DNA of 64,000 nt from an uncultured Prevotellaceae bacterium (GTDB lineage Bacteria > Bacteroidota > Bacteroidia > Bacteroidales > Bacteroidaceae): contig CAMVDV010000014.1 of assembly GCA_947166305.1 (NCBI GenBank), positions 1 through 64,000 of the forward strand. Reading direction: 5' to 3'. Below are positions 7,962 through 15,888 of this stretch, piece after piece. Under the pieces are notes generated by a model that saw only the letters and a program-made list of their open reading frames with translations, ran no database searches and had not been told where the DNA came from. How positions within the stretch are numbered: the stretch's first letter is position 1; each line of letters starts with the position of its first letter. The translations under genes and the position numbers were made by a program.

Positions 7962-9390
7962 GGACAAACTGCTCTCGCTCATACGCGAAGGCGGCAAGCT
8001 CGACTGGAAGAATCAGGCAAAGCTTACCGCCTTGCTCAGTTTCCCCAGCATGCTGGCGCAGGTAGTGCACATCCTGATGCAGTACATCGACGCGAGCATG
8101 GTGGGGAGCCTCGGGGCGCAGGCCAGTGCGAGCATCGGACTGGTGAGCACCACGATATGGCTCTTCGGCAGCCTTTGCTCGGCAGCCAGCGTGGGATTCT
8201 ATGTGCAGGTGGCGCACAGAATCGGTGCCAACGACTTTGCCGGAGCCCGACGCGTACTGAGGCAAAGCTTCATGGCCTGCATCCTTTTTGCCCTGACGCT
8301 GAGCTGCATCGGCGTAGGCATCAGCAGTTCCCTCCCCCACTGGCTGGGCGGAGGCAAGGACATCTGCAGGGATGCGAGCCTCTACTTCATGTTTTTCTCC
8401 ATGTGCCTGCCCTTTTCGATGCTCAACTCCTTGTGTTCCGGGATGCTCCGATGCAGTGGCAACATGCACATACCGAGCCTTCTGAACGTGGGGATGTGCC
8501 TTCTCGACGTATTGTTCAACTGGTTCCTCATCTTCCCCTCCCGCACCTATGAATGGTCAATGTTCAATGTTCAATGTTCAATGAACGTACCCGGCGCGGG
8601 CCTCGGCGTGGTGGGCGCAGTGCTGGGCACAGCTCTGGCTTTTGTCGTTTGCTCCGGACTGATGTGCTACTTCACGGTGGTGCGGAGCAAGGAGCTTTCG
8701 CTCAGGCAGGAAAGCGGGACTTTCATCCCGCAGCTTTCGACGTTGCGCGAAAGTTTCCGCATCGCCGCGCCTATCGCCGTGGAGCACGTCATCCTGTGCG
8801 GTGCCCAGATTGTGAGCACGCTCATCGTGGCGCCTCTGGGGACGGTGGCAATTGCCGCCAACAGCTTTGGCATCACCGTGGAGGCGCTTTGCTATATGCC
8901 GGGTTATGGTATTTCGGATGCCGCCACGACGCTCGTCGGGCAGAGCCTGGGAGCAGGCCGACGCCTGCTGGCCCGTAGCTTTGGGCGCATCACGCTCTCC
9001 ATGGGCATAGCATTCATGACGCTCATGGCCGTAGTGATGTACTGTTGCTCGCCAGCCCTGATGACTATCATGACGCCCGATGCAGAGGTGCAACGCCTGA
9101 CGGTGCAGATTCTGCGCATCGAGGCCTTTGCCGAACCCATGTTCGCAGCGAGCATTGTCTGCTACGGCATTTTCGTCGGCGCGCGGGACACGCTGATTCC
9201 CTGCGCCATGAACTTGTCGAGCATCTGGGTGGTGCGCATCACGCTGGCCACCGTCCTTGCCTCCACGATGGGACTGCGCGGTGTGTGGATAGCAATGGCT
9301 GTGGAGCTTACCTTCCGAGGCATCATCTTCCTCATCCGATTCCGTGGAGACAGTTGGCTCAAGGCCTTCAAGCCCAAGGAAAACAGGTAA
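7942..9390 (+). CDS. MATE family multidrug/Na+ antiporter
   Basis: A 482-aa inner-membrane protein with about twelve hydrophobic segments in two halves. The first half includes the family-typical PSMLAQVVHILMQYIDASMVG, and the second half the corresponding GYGISDAATTLVGQSLGAG. MATE proteins export cationic drugs or other solutes using Na+ or H+ gradients; the substrate cannot be read here. It overlaps the DUF3737 gene by 20 bp, implying coupled translation. In the mid-loop the sequence EWSMFNVQCSMNV is encoded by four tandem 7-bp units at 8557-8583, an insertion not expected in the family and able to change frame if copy number changes. Confidence 0.92.
   Translation: MKYTQSKDKLLSLIREGGKLDWKNQAKLTALLSFPSMLAQVVHILMQYIDASMVGSLGAQASASIGLVSTTIWLFGSLCSAASVGFYVQVAHRIGANDFAGARRVLRQSFMACILFALTLSCIGVGISSSLPHWLGGGKDICRDASLYFMFFSMCLPFSMLNSLCSGMLRCSGNMHIPSLLNVGMCLLDVLFNWFLIFPSRTYEWSMFNVQCSMNVPGAGLGVVGAVLGTALAFVVCSGLMCYFTVVRSKELSLRQESGTFIPQLSTLRESFRIAAPIAVEHVILCGAQIVSTLIVAPLGTVAIAANSFGITVEALCYMPGYGISDAATTLVGQSLGAGRRLLARSFGRITLSMGIAFMTLMAVVMYCCSPALMTIMTPDAEVQRLTVQILRIEAFAEPMFAASIVCYGIFVGARDTLIPCAMNLSSIWVVRITLATVLASTMGLRGVWIAMAVELTFRGIIFLIRFRGDSWLKAFKPKENR
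8557..8583 (+). repeat. TCAATGT heptad tandem repeat inside the MATE coding region
   Basis: Three exact copies of TCAATGT and a fourth, TCAATG, run head to tail. Seven is not a multiple of three, so gain or loss of one unit would shift the reading frame. Confidence 0.85.
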
Positions 9391-9424
9391 GACCAAAGGG
9401 AAAAGGAAGGTGTTCCGCCTGTAG

Positions 9425-9512
9425 GGACGCGCCGTGGCGCGTCCGCCATACGCAGGTCATTGTACTCCGTCGCACCTTATATCAACAATTACGGACGCGC
9501 CACGGCGCGTCC
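9425..9512. repeat. REPIN-like inverted pair of GGACGCGCC hairpins
   Basis: Two hairpins, 9425-9444 (loop GT) and 9493-9512 (loop AC), each with a 9-bp perfect stem, lie in opposite orientation with the GTAGG/CCTAC flanks outward and 48 bp between. The same layout recurs at 41968-42053. Confidence 0.85.
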
Positions 9513-9547
9513 CTACATGGAGGGTGAAACCACCCTCATGCAAAGAT

Positions 9548-9632
9548 TCCCAAACGCAGGCTGGAGAATTCCCAATCACAGGCAGGGGAAATCCCAAACA
9601 CAGGCTGGGAAGATTGGCAACTCAGCGTGCCA
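9548..9632. repeat. 22-bp-phased array at the convergent MATE/GH39-like junction
   Basis: Three units (TCCCAAACGCAGGCTGGAG type) begin at 9548, 9570 and 9592, exactly 22 bp apart, with arms TCCCA and TGGGA. A fourth palindrome in phase (TGGCA...TGCCA, 9615-9632) overlaps the stop codon and last codons of the minus-strand gene that ends at 9622. Confidence 0.75.
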
Positions 9633-12378
9633 GGATTTTCTTTCCCCCGACGATGTAAATGCCTCGCTGCAGGCGATGGCCGTTTCCATCCTGTGCGGAG
9701 CCCGACGTCAGCCTACGGCCTTGCAGGTCATAGACTGCATCGGAAGCCTTGTCGCCGCCCTCTGCATCATCGGAGAGAGAAGCCTCTGCCGCCCATTCCG
9801 GAACGAGGTAGGATGCCGACTGGCTGGCGAATGTTCCCGCTACGCCGTGGATTCCCGTGGCCTCGTCTGTTCTGAAGAGCTGAATGTCGGCTTTCGTGTG
9901 AAGGCCGGTGGAAGCAAGTTCGAAGGTGACGAGCACGCGGCCCGAGAAGTCGGCGGGTGCATAGTCGGCAAGGCGGAAGAAGAATTTGCCGAAGTTGTCC
10001 ACACGCACCACCTCATCGGGCTTGCGCCCTGTGCCCCATTTGGGAGCAAAGGTGTTCTCCTCCTTGTAGAGTCCGCCGTGGAAGAGCACGGAGCTGACGT
10101 ACTGTCCTGCTTCCGACTGGAAATCGAGGCGCAGGCAGAGGGCCGAATTGGTGCGCGTATCCTTCATTTCGCCCGACGTCTTGGCTTCCACACGCACATA
10201 CTCCGGCAGGTCTTCCGCCTCGATTCCCACCATGGCGCGCCCCGTTGCCGTCTGATTGAGCGAGAGGCGAGCCGTCCAAGTCTTGGGGTCGAAGTAGGCA
10301 TAGGGCGCCCTGTCGTTGCGAAGCTCGTACCATTGCCGCGTCTTGACGACGGTGGCGAAGCGGTTTTCGGGGAAGATGGTCGGCTCAGCCTCCTTGCTCA
10401 GCAGGATGAAGTACACGCCCTTGGGCTTGACCAGCCCTTGGTAGCTGAGTTTTCCTCCGTCCATCGTCACCTCATGCTCTGCCTCGGGCACCAGTTCGTC
10501 GCTGCCTGTCTCGTAGTAGCTGCCGCGCTCCGTGTCGATGCGGTAGGCTTTGAGATGTCCCTGGCTGAAGGGTATGCCGGTGAGGTCGAGCTGCAGGGTG
10601 CGACCGAGCAGGCTTGTGTTCCAGACGACGAGGGCTACGGCGTCGTCATTTTTTGAGGCAAGGACATGGATAGGCTCGCCGCTGACGGTGGCTTTGCAGC
10701 GCGTGGCAGGCATCATGCCGTAGAGTTTGAAGGCATTGAAGAGTGCTTTGCGCTGACCCGTGTTGCCGTCGATGGCTCCCATCTTGTCGCCATGGCCGAA
10801 GGGGAGCGTGGTGCCGGCGTTCATGTCGGCTGCGTCGATGAACTGTGCCCAGCTGACGTGCGTCAAGTCGCCGTATTGCAGGAACTTGGGGAGGGCGTTG
10901 AAGAAAGTCATGGCAGCCTCTGCCTTCTCCACCGGACCGCCTGCATGGGTGTTGGCGCCCGTGGTGTAGGGGGCATACTCGCTTATCAGCATCTCGGCCT
11001 CGCGGTTTCCCAGGGTGGTGAGGTTCGTCCGCATCGTGTTGAGCTGCGACGTGGGGTCGCCATAGGCATGGCCTGAGAGGAAATCGAGCGGCCATCCATT
11101 GGCCTTGGCGCGCTTGACGAGTGCGGAATGCCAGGCGGTGGATGCTCCGGCAGGCCCGCCCACCTTCACCACAGGGTCTGCCTCGCGGATGGCAGGGGCT
11201 GCATATTGGTAGATTTTCAGGTAGTCTTCCTGCGTACCGGTGAAGAAGACGCCGGTGAGGTCCGGTTCGTTCCACACCTCGATGTAGTGGTTCCTGTAGC
11301 CCACCTCAGCCCAATGTCTGGCAGCCTGTGCGTTCACCTTGGCCCAACAGTCGTAGTCGGCGGGCGGAGCCTGCCAGTCTCCGTTGTTCATGATAGAAGG
11401 GCTGTAGCCTTGGGAAATGATGAGTTGCGGACAATTCTCCACCACTCCGCCGAAGAAGAAGTCGATGTCGGCGTAGTCGCAAGTGGGTTCCACCGCCGTT
11501 CCCTGCACGGCGGGCTGCCCATAGAGGTTGTCCTTGCCCCAAGCCATCTCGTAGCGCATGCTCCGCGTCTCGAGTTCTGCCAGCTTAGGCACGTCGCGGC
11601 GAAGCCATCGCTTGAAGGTCAGGGGACATTGGTAGAGGCCTATCTTCTTGACGAGCGGATATTCCTCCCAGGTGGAGAAGTCGGCCTCGACGCTGCAGGC
11701 AGGGCTGGACTTCTCGTCGCCCTGGCATCCGTAGAGACCGCAGTCGAAGTAGAACGCACCGCTGTTGTTCTTTGCCCACACGGCCAGTACGTGTTCGCCG
11801 GGTGTGAGCAGGGCTGTCTGCTCAGCCGTGAGCATCAGGCAGAGAGCGTTGTTGTATTCGTTTCCCCAGCCCACGAGCTGTACGCCGTCGAGGTAGATGG
11901 CTCCCTCGTCGTCGTGCCCGCATGTGAGCCACACGTCGCGGTCCGAGAGGTCTTCCGTGAGCGTGAACGTCCGTCGGAACCAGACGTTGTAGGTCCCATT
12001 GTTCACGTCGGCAAATGCCGTGCCGAGGGGTGCCGAGGCATTGGGAATGCCCACACCCGTGCTACCGATGGGCCCGAGGCCTTTCCGCCAGCGGCTGTCG
12101 TCGAAGGAAAGCTCAGTCCAAGCGGTGCCGCCGGTCGGTTTTGACTTCGTATAGGTGATGGAATACTGGTCGCCCGACCTTGCCCCTGCGAGCAGAGGCA
12201 CTTCCCAGTCGATTTCCCTCGGCTGGTCTTCACCGTCGCTCTCAATAGGGAGAGCCGTCGAAGGGGAAGGAGTTGTCTGCCTTGCCTGCACGAGGGTGAA
12301 GCCTGCGCCAACGGCAAGACCGAGGATGAGCAGCGGAGCGATGAGCCGAATCCGCCTCTGAGGTGTGTTATTCTTCAT
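9622..12378 (-). CDS. Secreted glycoside hydrolase, clan GH-A, GH39-like
   Basis: A 918-aa exported enzyme with an N-terminal hydrophobic anchor or signal (LIAPLLILGLAVGAGFTLV). Residues about 60-220 form a beta-sandwich with the motif GHDDEGAIYLDGV, shared with two neighbouring proteins. A TIM-barrel follows: the acid/base is likely Glu371 in YIEVWNEPDL, the nucleophile Glu467 in MLISEYAP. These motifs fit GH39-type beta-xylosidases or related exo-enzymes; the exact sugar is not known. C-terminal beta domains and a final tail (YDLQGRRL ... GIYIVGGKKILAR) resemble type IX secretion sorting signals of the phylum. It converges with the MATE gene and has no obvious partner on its strand. Confidence 0.85.
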   Translation of the reverse strand: MKNNTPQRRIRLIAPLLILGLAVGAGFTLVQARQTTPSPSTALPIESDGEDQPREIDWEVPLLAGARSGDQYSITYTKSKPTGGTAWTELSFDDSRWRKGLGPIGSTGVGIPNASAPLGTAFADVNNGTYNVWFRRTFTLTEDLSDRDVWLTCGHDDEGAIYLDGVQLVGWGNEYNNALCLMLTAEQTALLTPGEHVLAVWAKNNSGAFYFDCGLYGCQGDEKSSPACSVEADFSTWEEYPLVKKIGLYQCPLTFKRWLRRDVPKLAELETRSMRYEMAWGKDNLYGQPAVQGTAVEPTCDYADIDFFFGGVVENCPQLIISQGYSPSIMNNGDWQAPPADYDCWAKVNAQAARHWAEVGYRNHYIEVWNEPDLTGVFFTGTQEDYLKIYQYAAPAIREADPVVKVGGPAGASTAWHSALVKRAKANGWPLDFLSGHAYGDPTSQLNTMRTNLTTLGNREAEMLISEYAPYTTGANTHAGGPVEKAEAAMTFFNALPKFLQYGDLTHVSWAQFIDAADMNAGTTLPFGHGDKMGAIDGNTGQRKALFNAFKLYGMMPATRCKATVSGEPIHVLASKNDDAVALVVWNTSLLGRTLQLDLTGIPFSQGHLKAYRIDTERGSYYETGSDELVPEAEHEVTMDGGKLSYQGLVKPKGVYFILLSKEAEPTIFPENRFATVVKTRQWYELRNDRAPYAYFDPKTWTARLSLNQTATGRAMVGIEAEDLPEYVRVEAKTSGEMKDTRTNSALCLRLDFQSEAGQYVSSVLFHGGLYKEENTFAPKWGTGRKPDEVVRVDNFGKFFFRLADYAPADFSGRVLVTFELASTGLHTKADIQLFRTDEATGIHGVAGTFASQSASYLVPEWAAEASLSDDAEGGDKASDAVYDLQGRRLTSGSAQDGNGHRLQRGIYIVGGKKILAR

Positions 12379-12547
12379 AGTATTTCAGGTATAATGTATC
12401 GGGATAAACCCCTAAACATACAGAACTTCGCTACAAAGTTCCGTAAAAAAAGTGAGATATGCAAGCGTTTGGGATGAAATCTCGCCCTTGTGCGCACAGA
12501 TGAACCTCACGGCAAAACAAATGCCTTCCCCGTCCGTCATGAAAACA

Positions 12548-12604
12548 AGCCCACAGGGTTTCGGCAAGAAGGGCAAAGGGTTTCGGCAGGAAGGCCACAG
12601 GGTT
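12548..12604. repeat. 22-bp-phased array, AAGCC-CACA-GGGTT type
   Basis: Three units centred at 12553.5, 12575.5 and 12597.5 keep the GGGTT arm of the common AACCC-nnnn-GGGTT palindrome with degraded left arms (AAGCC, AAGGG, AAGGC). Spacing is exactly 22 bp. Confidence 0.75.
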
Positions 12605-12664
12605 TTTACGGTCAGCCAACGCGATGGATTCCAACAGGCTGTTCCGTCCGTGGTCACACAAAGC

Positions 12665-12704
12665 AGAAGGGGATGTGTCATAGCAGACTGACACATCCCC
12701 TTCT
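12665..12704. terminator. Hairpin downstream of aspS
   Basis: AGAAGGGGATGTGTCA and its perfect complement enclose an 8-base loop. On the minus strand it lies about 120 bp after the aspS stop. There is no long T tract, so it may be a factor-assisted terminator or a 3'-end stabiliser. Confidence 0.6.
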
Positions 12705-12822
12705 CTGTTCTTTCCGTGAACTACACGACTGGCACTAATCGTTTTCTGATGCTTTCTTCAGATACAATTCGTGTAATTCGTGCAATTCATGGTTACTAAA
12801 TGTTTCTTGTCGAAGCCTTGGC

Positions 12823-14607
12823 TCAGCCCTTCAACTTGATGTGAAGTTCGTCGAGCTGGCTCTGGTCGATGGGACCCGGAGCGTCGAGCATCACGTCGCG
12901 ACCACTGTTGTTCTTGGGGAAGGCAATGCAGTCGCGGATGCTATCGAGCTCGGCAAAGAGGCTCACGAAGCGGTCCAAGCCGTAGGCCAGGCCTCCGTGT
13001 GGGGGCGCACCATACTTGAAGGCATTCATTAGGAAACCGAACTTCTGCTGAGCCTGTTCAGGGGTAAAGCCCAGTATCTCAAAGATTTTCTGCTGAAGCT
13101 TGGCGTCGTGGATACGAATGCTGCCGCCTCCCACCTCAACGCCGTTCACCACCATGTCGTAGGCATTGGCGCGGACGCTGGCAGGGTCGGTGTCGAGCAG
13201 AGGAATGTCCTCAGGCTTGGGCGAAGTGAACGGATGGTGCATGGCCATGAGGCGCTGCTCCTCGTCGCTCCACTCGTACATCGGGAAGTCGATGACCCAG
13301 AGGCAAGAGTACTTATCCTTCGGCCGGAGTCCCATACGGCTGCCCATCTCCAGGCGGAGGCAACTGAGCTGCGCACGCACCTTCATGGCATCCGGGCCAC
13401 AAAGGATGAGGATGAGGTCGCCAGCCTTGGCCCCCATCTTCTCGCGGAGCACTTCGAGCGTCTCCGCACCGTAGAACTTATCGACGCTGCTCTTCACGGT
13501 TCCGTCCTCCTGAACGCGGGCATAGACCAGACCCTTAGCCCCCACCTGCGGACGCTTCACGAAGTCCGTCAGCTGGTCGAGCTGCTTTCTGGTATAGACG
13601 GCCTGCCCTTCGCAGCAGATGGCCCCGATGTAAGCAGCCTCGTCGAACACCTGGAAGCCGGCGGGGAAGATGCTCTCCACCGTCTCGCGCGAAGCATTGT
13701 CGGGCTGAAGGTTTTTCAATTCCACGAACTTCATGCCGAAGCGAGTGTCAGGCTTGTCGCTTCCGTAGTACTTCATAGCGTCGGCCCACGTCATGCGCGG
13801 CAGCTCAGGAATGTCAATGCCCTTGAGTGTCTTGAAGAGATGACGGCTCATGCCCTCGAACATCTGTAGGATGTCCTCCTGCTCCACGAACGACATCTCG
13901 CAATCTATCTGCGTGAACTCCGGCTGACGGTCGGCCCTGAGGTCCTCGTCGCGGAAGCATTTCACAATCTGGAAATACCTGTCCATGCCGCTGACCATGA
14001 GCAGTTGCTTCAGAGTCTGCGGGCTTTGGGGCAAAGCGTAGAACTGTCCGGGATTCATCCTGCTGGGTACGACAAAGTCTCGCGCACCCTCCGGCGTACT
14101 GTTCACCAGCACGGGCGTCTCAATCTCTAGGAATCCGTGCTGATCCAGATAGCGTCGAACCTCGAAGGCGAACTTGTGGCGCAGCTCAAGGTTCTTGCGT
14201 ACGCAGGAACGACGCAGGTCGAGGTAGCGATACTTCATGCGGAGGTCGTCGCCACCGTCGCTCTCTTCCTCGATGGTGAAAGGCGGTGTGAGGCTCTCAT
14301 TCAGCACGTTCAGCTCGCTGACGAGGATTTCTATGTCGCCCGTCGGCAGGTTCTTGTTCTTGGAATAGCGTTCGGCAACGACACCCGTTGCCTGCACCAC
14401 AAACTCTCGCCCAAGGCGTCCGGCCTGCTGGCGAAGCTCCTCGCTGGCATCTTCGTTGAAGGCAAGCTGTGTAATGCCATAGCGATCGCGCAGGTCCACA
14501 AACGTGAGCGCGCCAAGATTGTGCACACTCTGCACCCAGCCTGCAAGGGTGACTCTCTCTCCTACGTTGGCGAGGCGAAGCTCGCCGCATGTTTTTGTTC
14601 TATACAT
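12823..14607 (-). CDS. aspS: Aspartyl-tRNA synthetase
   Basis: Charges tRNA-Asp with aspartate. The 594-aa length is normal for the bacterial class IIb enzyme. The N-terminal OB fold has [27 protein letters not shown]. Class II motif 2 is [23 protein letters not shown], and motif 3 is [13 protein letters not shown] near the C-terminus. The bacterial GAD insertion domain lies between. It is a housekeeping gene on the minus strand, downstream of tRNA-Lys but separated from it by a terminator. Confidence 0.98.
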   Translation of the reverse strand: MYRTKTCGELRLANVGERVTLAGWVQSVHNLGALTFVDLRDRYGITQLAFNEDASEELRQQAGRLGREFVVQATGVVAERYSKNKNLPTGDIEILVSELNVLNESLTPPFTIEEESDGGDDLRMKYRYLDLRRSCVRKNLELRHKFAFEVRRYLDQHGFLEIETPVLVNSTPEGARDFVVPSRMNPGQFYALPQSPQTLKQLLMVSGMDRYFQIVKCFRDEDLRADRQPEFTQIDCEMSFVEQEDILQMFEGMSRHLFKTLKGIDIPELPRMTWADAMKYYGSDKPDTRFGMKFVELKNLQPDNASRETVESIFPAGFQVFDEAAYIGAICCEGQAVYTRKQLDQLTDFVKRPQVGAKGLVYARVQEDGTVKSSVDKFYGAETLEVLREKMGAKAGDLILILCGPDAMKVRAQLSCLRLEMGSRMGLRPKDKYSCLWVIDFPMYEWSDEEQRLMAMHHPFTSPKPEDIPLLDTDPASVRANAYDMVVNGVEVGGGSIRIHDAKLQQKIFEILGFTPEQAQQKFGFLMNAFKYGAPPHGGLAYGLDRFVSLFAELDSIRDCIAFPKNNSGRDVMLDAPGPIDQSQLDELHIKLKG

Positions 14608-14626
14608 TATATATAATATATAAGAC

Positions 14627-14690
14627 CTCCCACCCCCTTCAGGGAGAGTTCCATTTGCTTGTTTTCCCCCTAAAGGGGGTTTAGGGGGTA
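14627..14690. repeat. C-rich palindromic repeat
   Basis: CCCACCCCCTTCAGGGAG and CCCCCTAAAGGGGG followed by TTTAGGGGG, a member of the intergenic C/G-rich family, just upstream of aspS. Confidence 0.6.
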
Positions 14691-14693
14691 AAA

Positions 14694-14726
14694 AAAAGGA
14701 TGAACTGTCATCCAGCCCATCCTTTT
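14694..14726 (-). terminator. Rho-independent terminator after tRNA-Lys
   Basis: On the minus strand, AAAAAGGATG pairs with CATCCTTTTT across a loop and is followed by a T tract. It lies 7 bp beyond the tRNA 3' end and could work in both directions. Confidence 0.8.
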
Positions 14727-14732
14727 TCCTTG

Positions 14733-14805
14733 TACGCCCTCAGGGGCTCGAACCCTGGACCCATTGATTAAGAGTCAATTGCTCTACCAACTGAGCTAAG
14801 GACGC
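14733..14805 (-). tRNA. tRNA-Lys (anticodon CTT)
   Basis: A 73-nt cloverleaf on the minus strand. The acceptor stem starts GCGTCCT and pairs with AGGGCGT (two G-T pairs), followed by discriminator A. The D arm is GCTC-AGTTGGTA-GAGC, the anticodon stem ATTGA/TCAAT with loop CTCTTAA, and the T loop GTTCGAG is normal. The anticodon CTT reads AAG. CCA is not encoded. Confidence 0.96.
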
Positions 14806-14828
14806 ATCTTCTTTGTTGTTTGCGGGTG

Positions 14829-14836
14829 CAAAGGTA
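14829..14836 (-). promoter_or_regulatory. Promoter -7 box for tRNA-Lys
   Basis: TACCTTTG on the minus strand, with TTTG (CAAA at 14857-14860) 20 bp upstream. The expected start is about 15-20 nt before the tRNA. Confidence 0.8.
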
Positions 14837-14940
14837 CGAACTTTTCTCCATTCCGCCAAATGTTTTGGCTACTTTTTTTCATTTCATGCGGTTTTTCCTT
14901 CTTCTTCCACCCTTTTGAGCTCTGAGACATCCTGTCTTTC

Positions 14941-15744
14941 TCATATCAGGTCGTAGAGTTCGGAGGGCGACTTCCTCTTGAGGATGTCCAGCCCGAAGTC
15001 CACTCCCGGGATGATGCCGTGGCCGCGAAGTACGGCCTCTGCCGTCTTGCGTGCCAGCACAGGATGATTGTTCTCTTCGCTCAGATGGCACAGCCAGACG
15101 TGGCGCAACCTGGGCGTGGCATACTCTGCAAGCAGGCGGGCAGCCTGCTCGTTGCTCAGATGTCCGCGGTCGCTGCTGATGCGATCCTTCAGGAACTGCG
15201 AATACTTCCCCATCATGAGCATATCGACATCGTGGTTTGCCTCAAGCACAAGATAGTTAGCCAGGCCGACTTGCTCGCGAATGGTGTCGGTGACGTGCCC
15301 GATGTCTGTGATGAGACAGAAGCGGACGCCGTCGGCTTCCACGACATAGCCCACGCAGTCGCGGCTATCGTGCGGCACATCGAACGGCGTGATGCGGAAG
15401 TTTCCCATCTCCACCGTGACGCCTTTCTCGACAATCGCCTTGCATTCGGCCGGCACCCTTGTCTTCAGGCAACGATTGCACTCGATGCCTTCGTGAACAA
15501 GCTGAGTGGCGTAGATGGTCTTGCCACAGTCGCAGGCGATGTTTCCCACAGACTTGATGTGGTCAGCATGGTCGTGCGTGACGAATACCGCCGCCACGTC
15601 GTTCTCCAAGCTAAGGCCGAAATCCTTGAGATGCTTCTTCAGGGAACGCATACTGATGCCCGCATCGAGCAGAACTGAAGTCCCGCCAGACTGCAACAGG
15701 TAACAATTGCCGCTACTTCCTGAGCCAAGTGATACGAATTTCAT
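14941..15744 (-). CDS. MBL-fold metallo-hydrolase (YycJ/WalJ-like)
   Basis: A 267-aa cytosolic metallo-beta-lactamase-fold protein. It starts MKFVSLGSGSSGNCYLL, typical of the YycJ group. The metal-binding motif THDHADH is near residue 60, followed by DVPHDSRDCVGY and the conserved LITDIGH and LEANHD motifs; HLSNEQAARLL and CHLSEENNHP complete the set. YycJ-type proteins are thought to be nucleases linked to DNA repair or cell-wall signalling, which is not shown here. An ATG at 15756 also exists, but the promoter box at 15766 would leave almost no leader, so 15744 is preferred. Confidence 0.93.
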   Translation of the reverse strand: MKFVSLGSGSSGNCYLLQSGGTSVLLDAGISMRSLKKHLKDFGLSLENDVAAVFVTHDHADHIKSVGNIACDCGKTIYATQLVHEGIECNRCLKTRVPAECKAIVEKGVTVEMGNFRITPFDVPHDSRDCVGYVVEADGVRFCLITDIGHVTDTIREQVGLANYLVLEANHDVDMLMMGKYSQFLKDRISSDRGHLSNEQAARLLAEYATPRLRHVWLCHLSEENNHPVLARKTAEAVLRGHGIIPGVDFGLDILKRKSPSELYDLI

Positions 15745-15765
15745 CCTTTTTGTCAAATTTCAAGG

Positions 15766-15773
15766 CAAAGTTA
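15766..15773 (-). promoter_or_regulatory. Promoter -7 box for the MBL-fold gene
   Basis: TAACTTTG on the minus strand, 22 bp upstream of the chosen start codon. Confidence 0.7.
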
Positions 15774-15838
15774 AGAAAAAAATGTCAAACAAAGCAAACT
15801 TTTATGCATTTTTGTTTTGAAGATATAGATAAAAACAA

Positions 15839-15846
15839 TAAATTTG
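15839..15846 (+). promoter_or_regulatory. Promoter -7 box for the 1280-aa secreted protein
   Basis: TAAATTTG with TTTTG at 15815-15819, spaced 19 bp. The start codon follows at 15889 after an AT-rich leader. Confidence 0.75.
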
Positions 15847-15888
15847 TAGCCGAAAGACTAAAAAGTATTAACCTAATTTATTAACAAC

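Larger units (their letters stand above)
12379..12822. other. 444-bp gap between the GH39-like gene and aspS
   Basis: No gene is supported. The gap contains a three-unit 22-bp array (12548-12604), a perfect 16-bp-stem hairpin (12665-12704) and short AATTCGTG direct repeats near 12760-12790. CAAAGTTC at about 12433 reads GAACTTTG on the minus strand, a poor match to a -7 box for the downstream gene. Confidence 0.7.
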
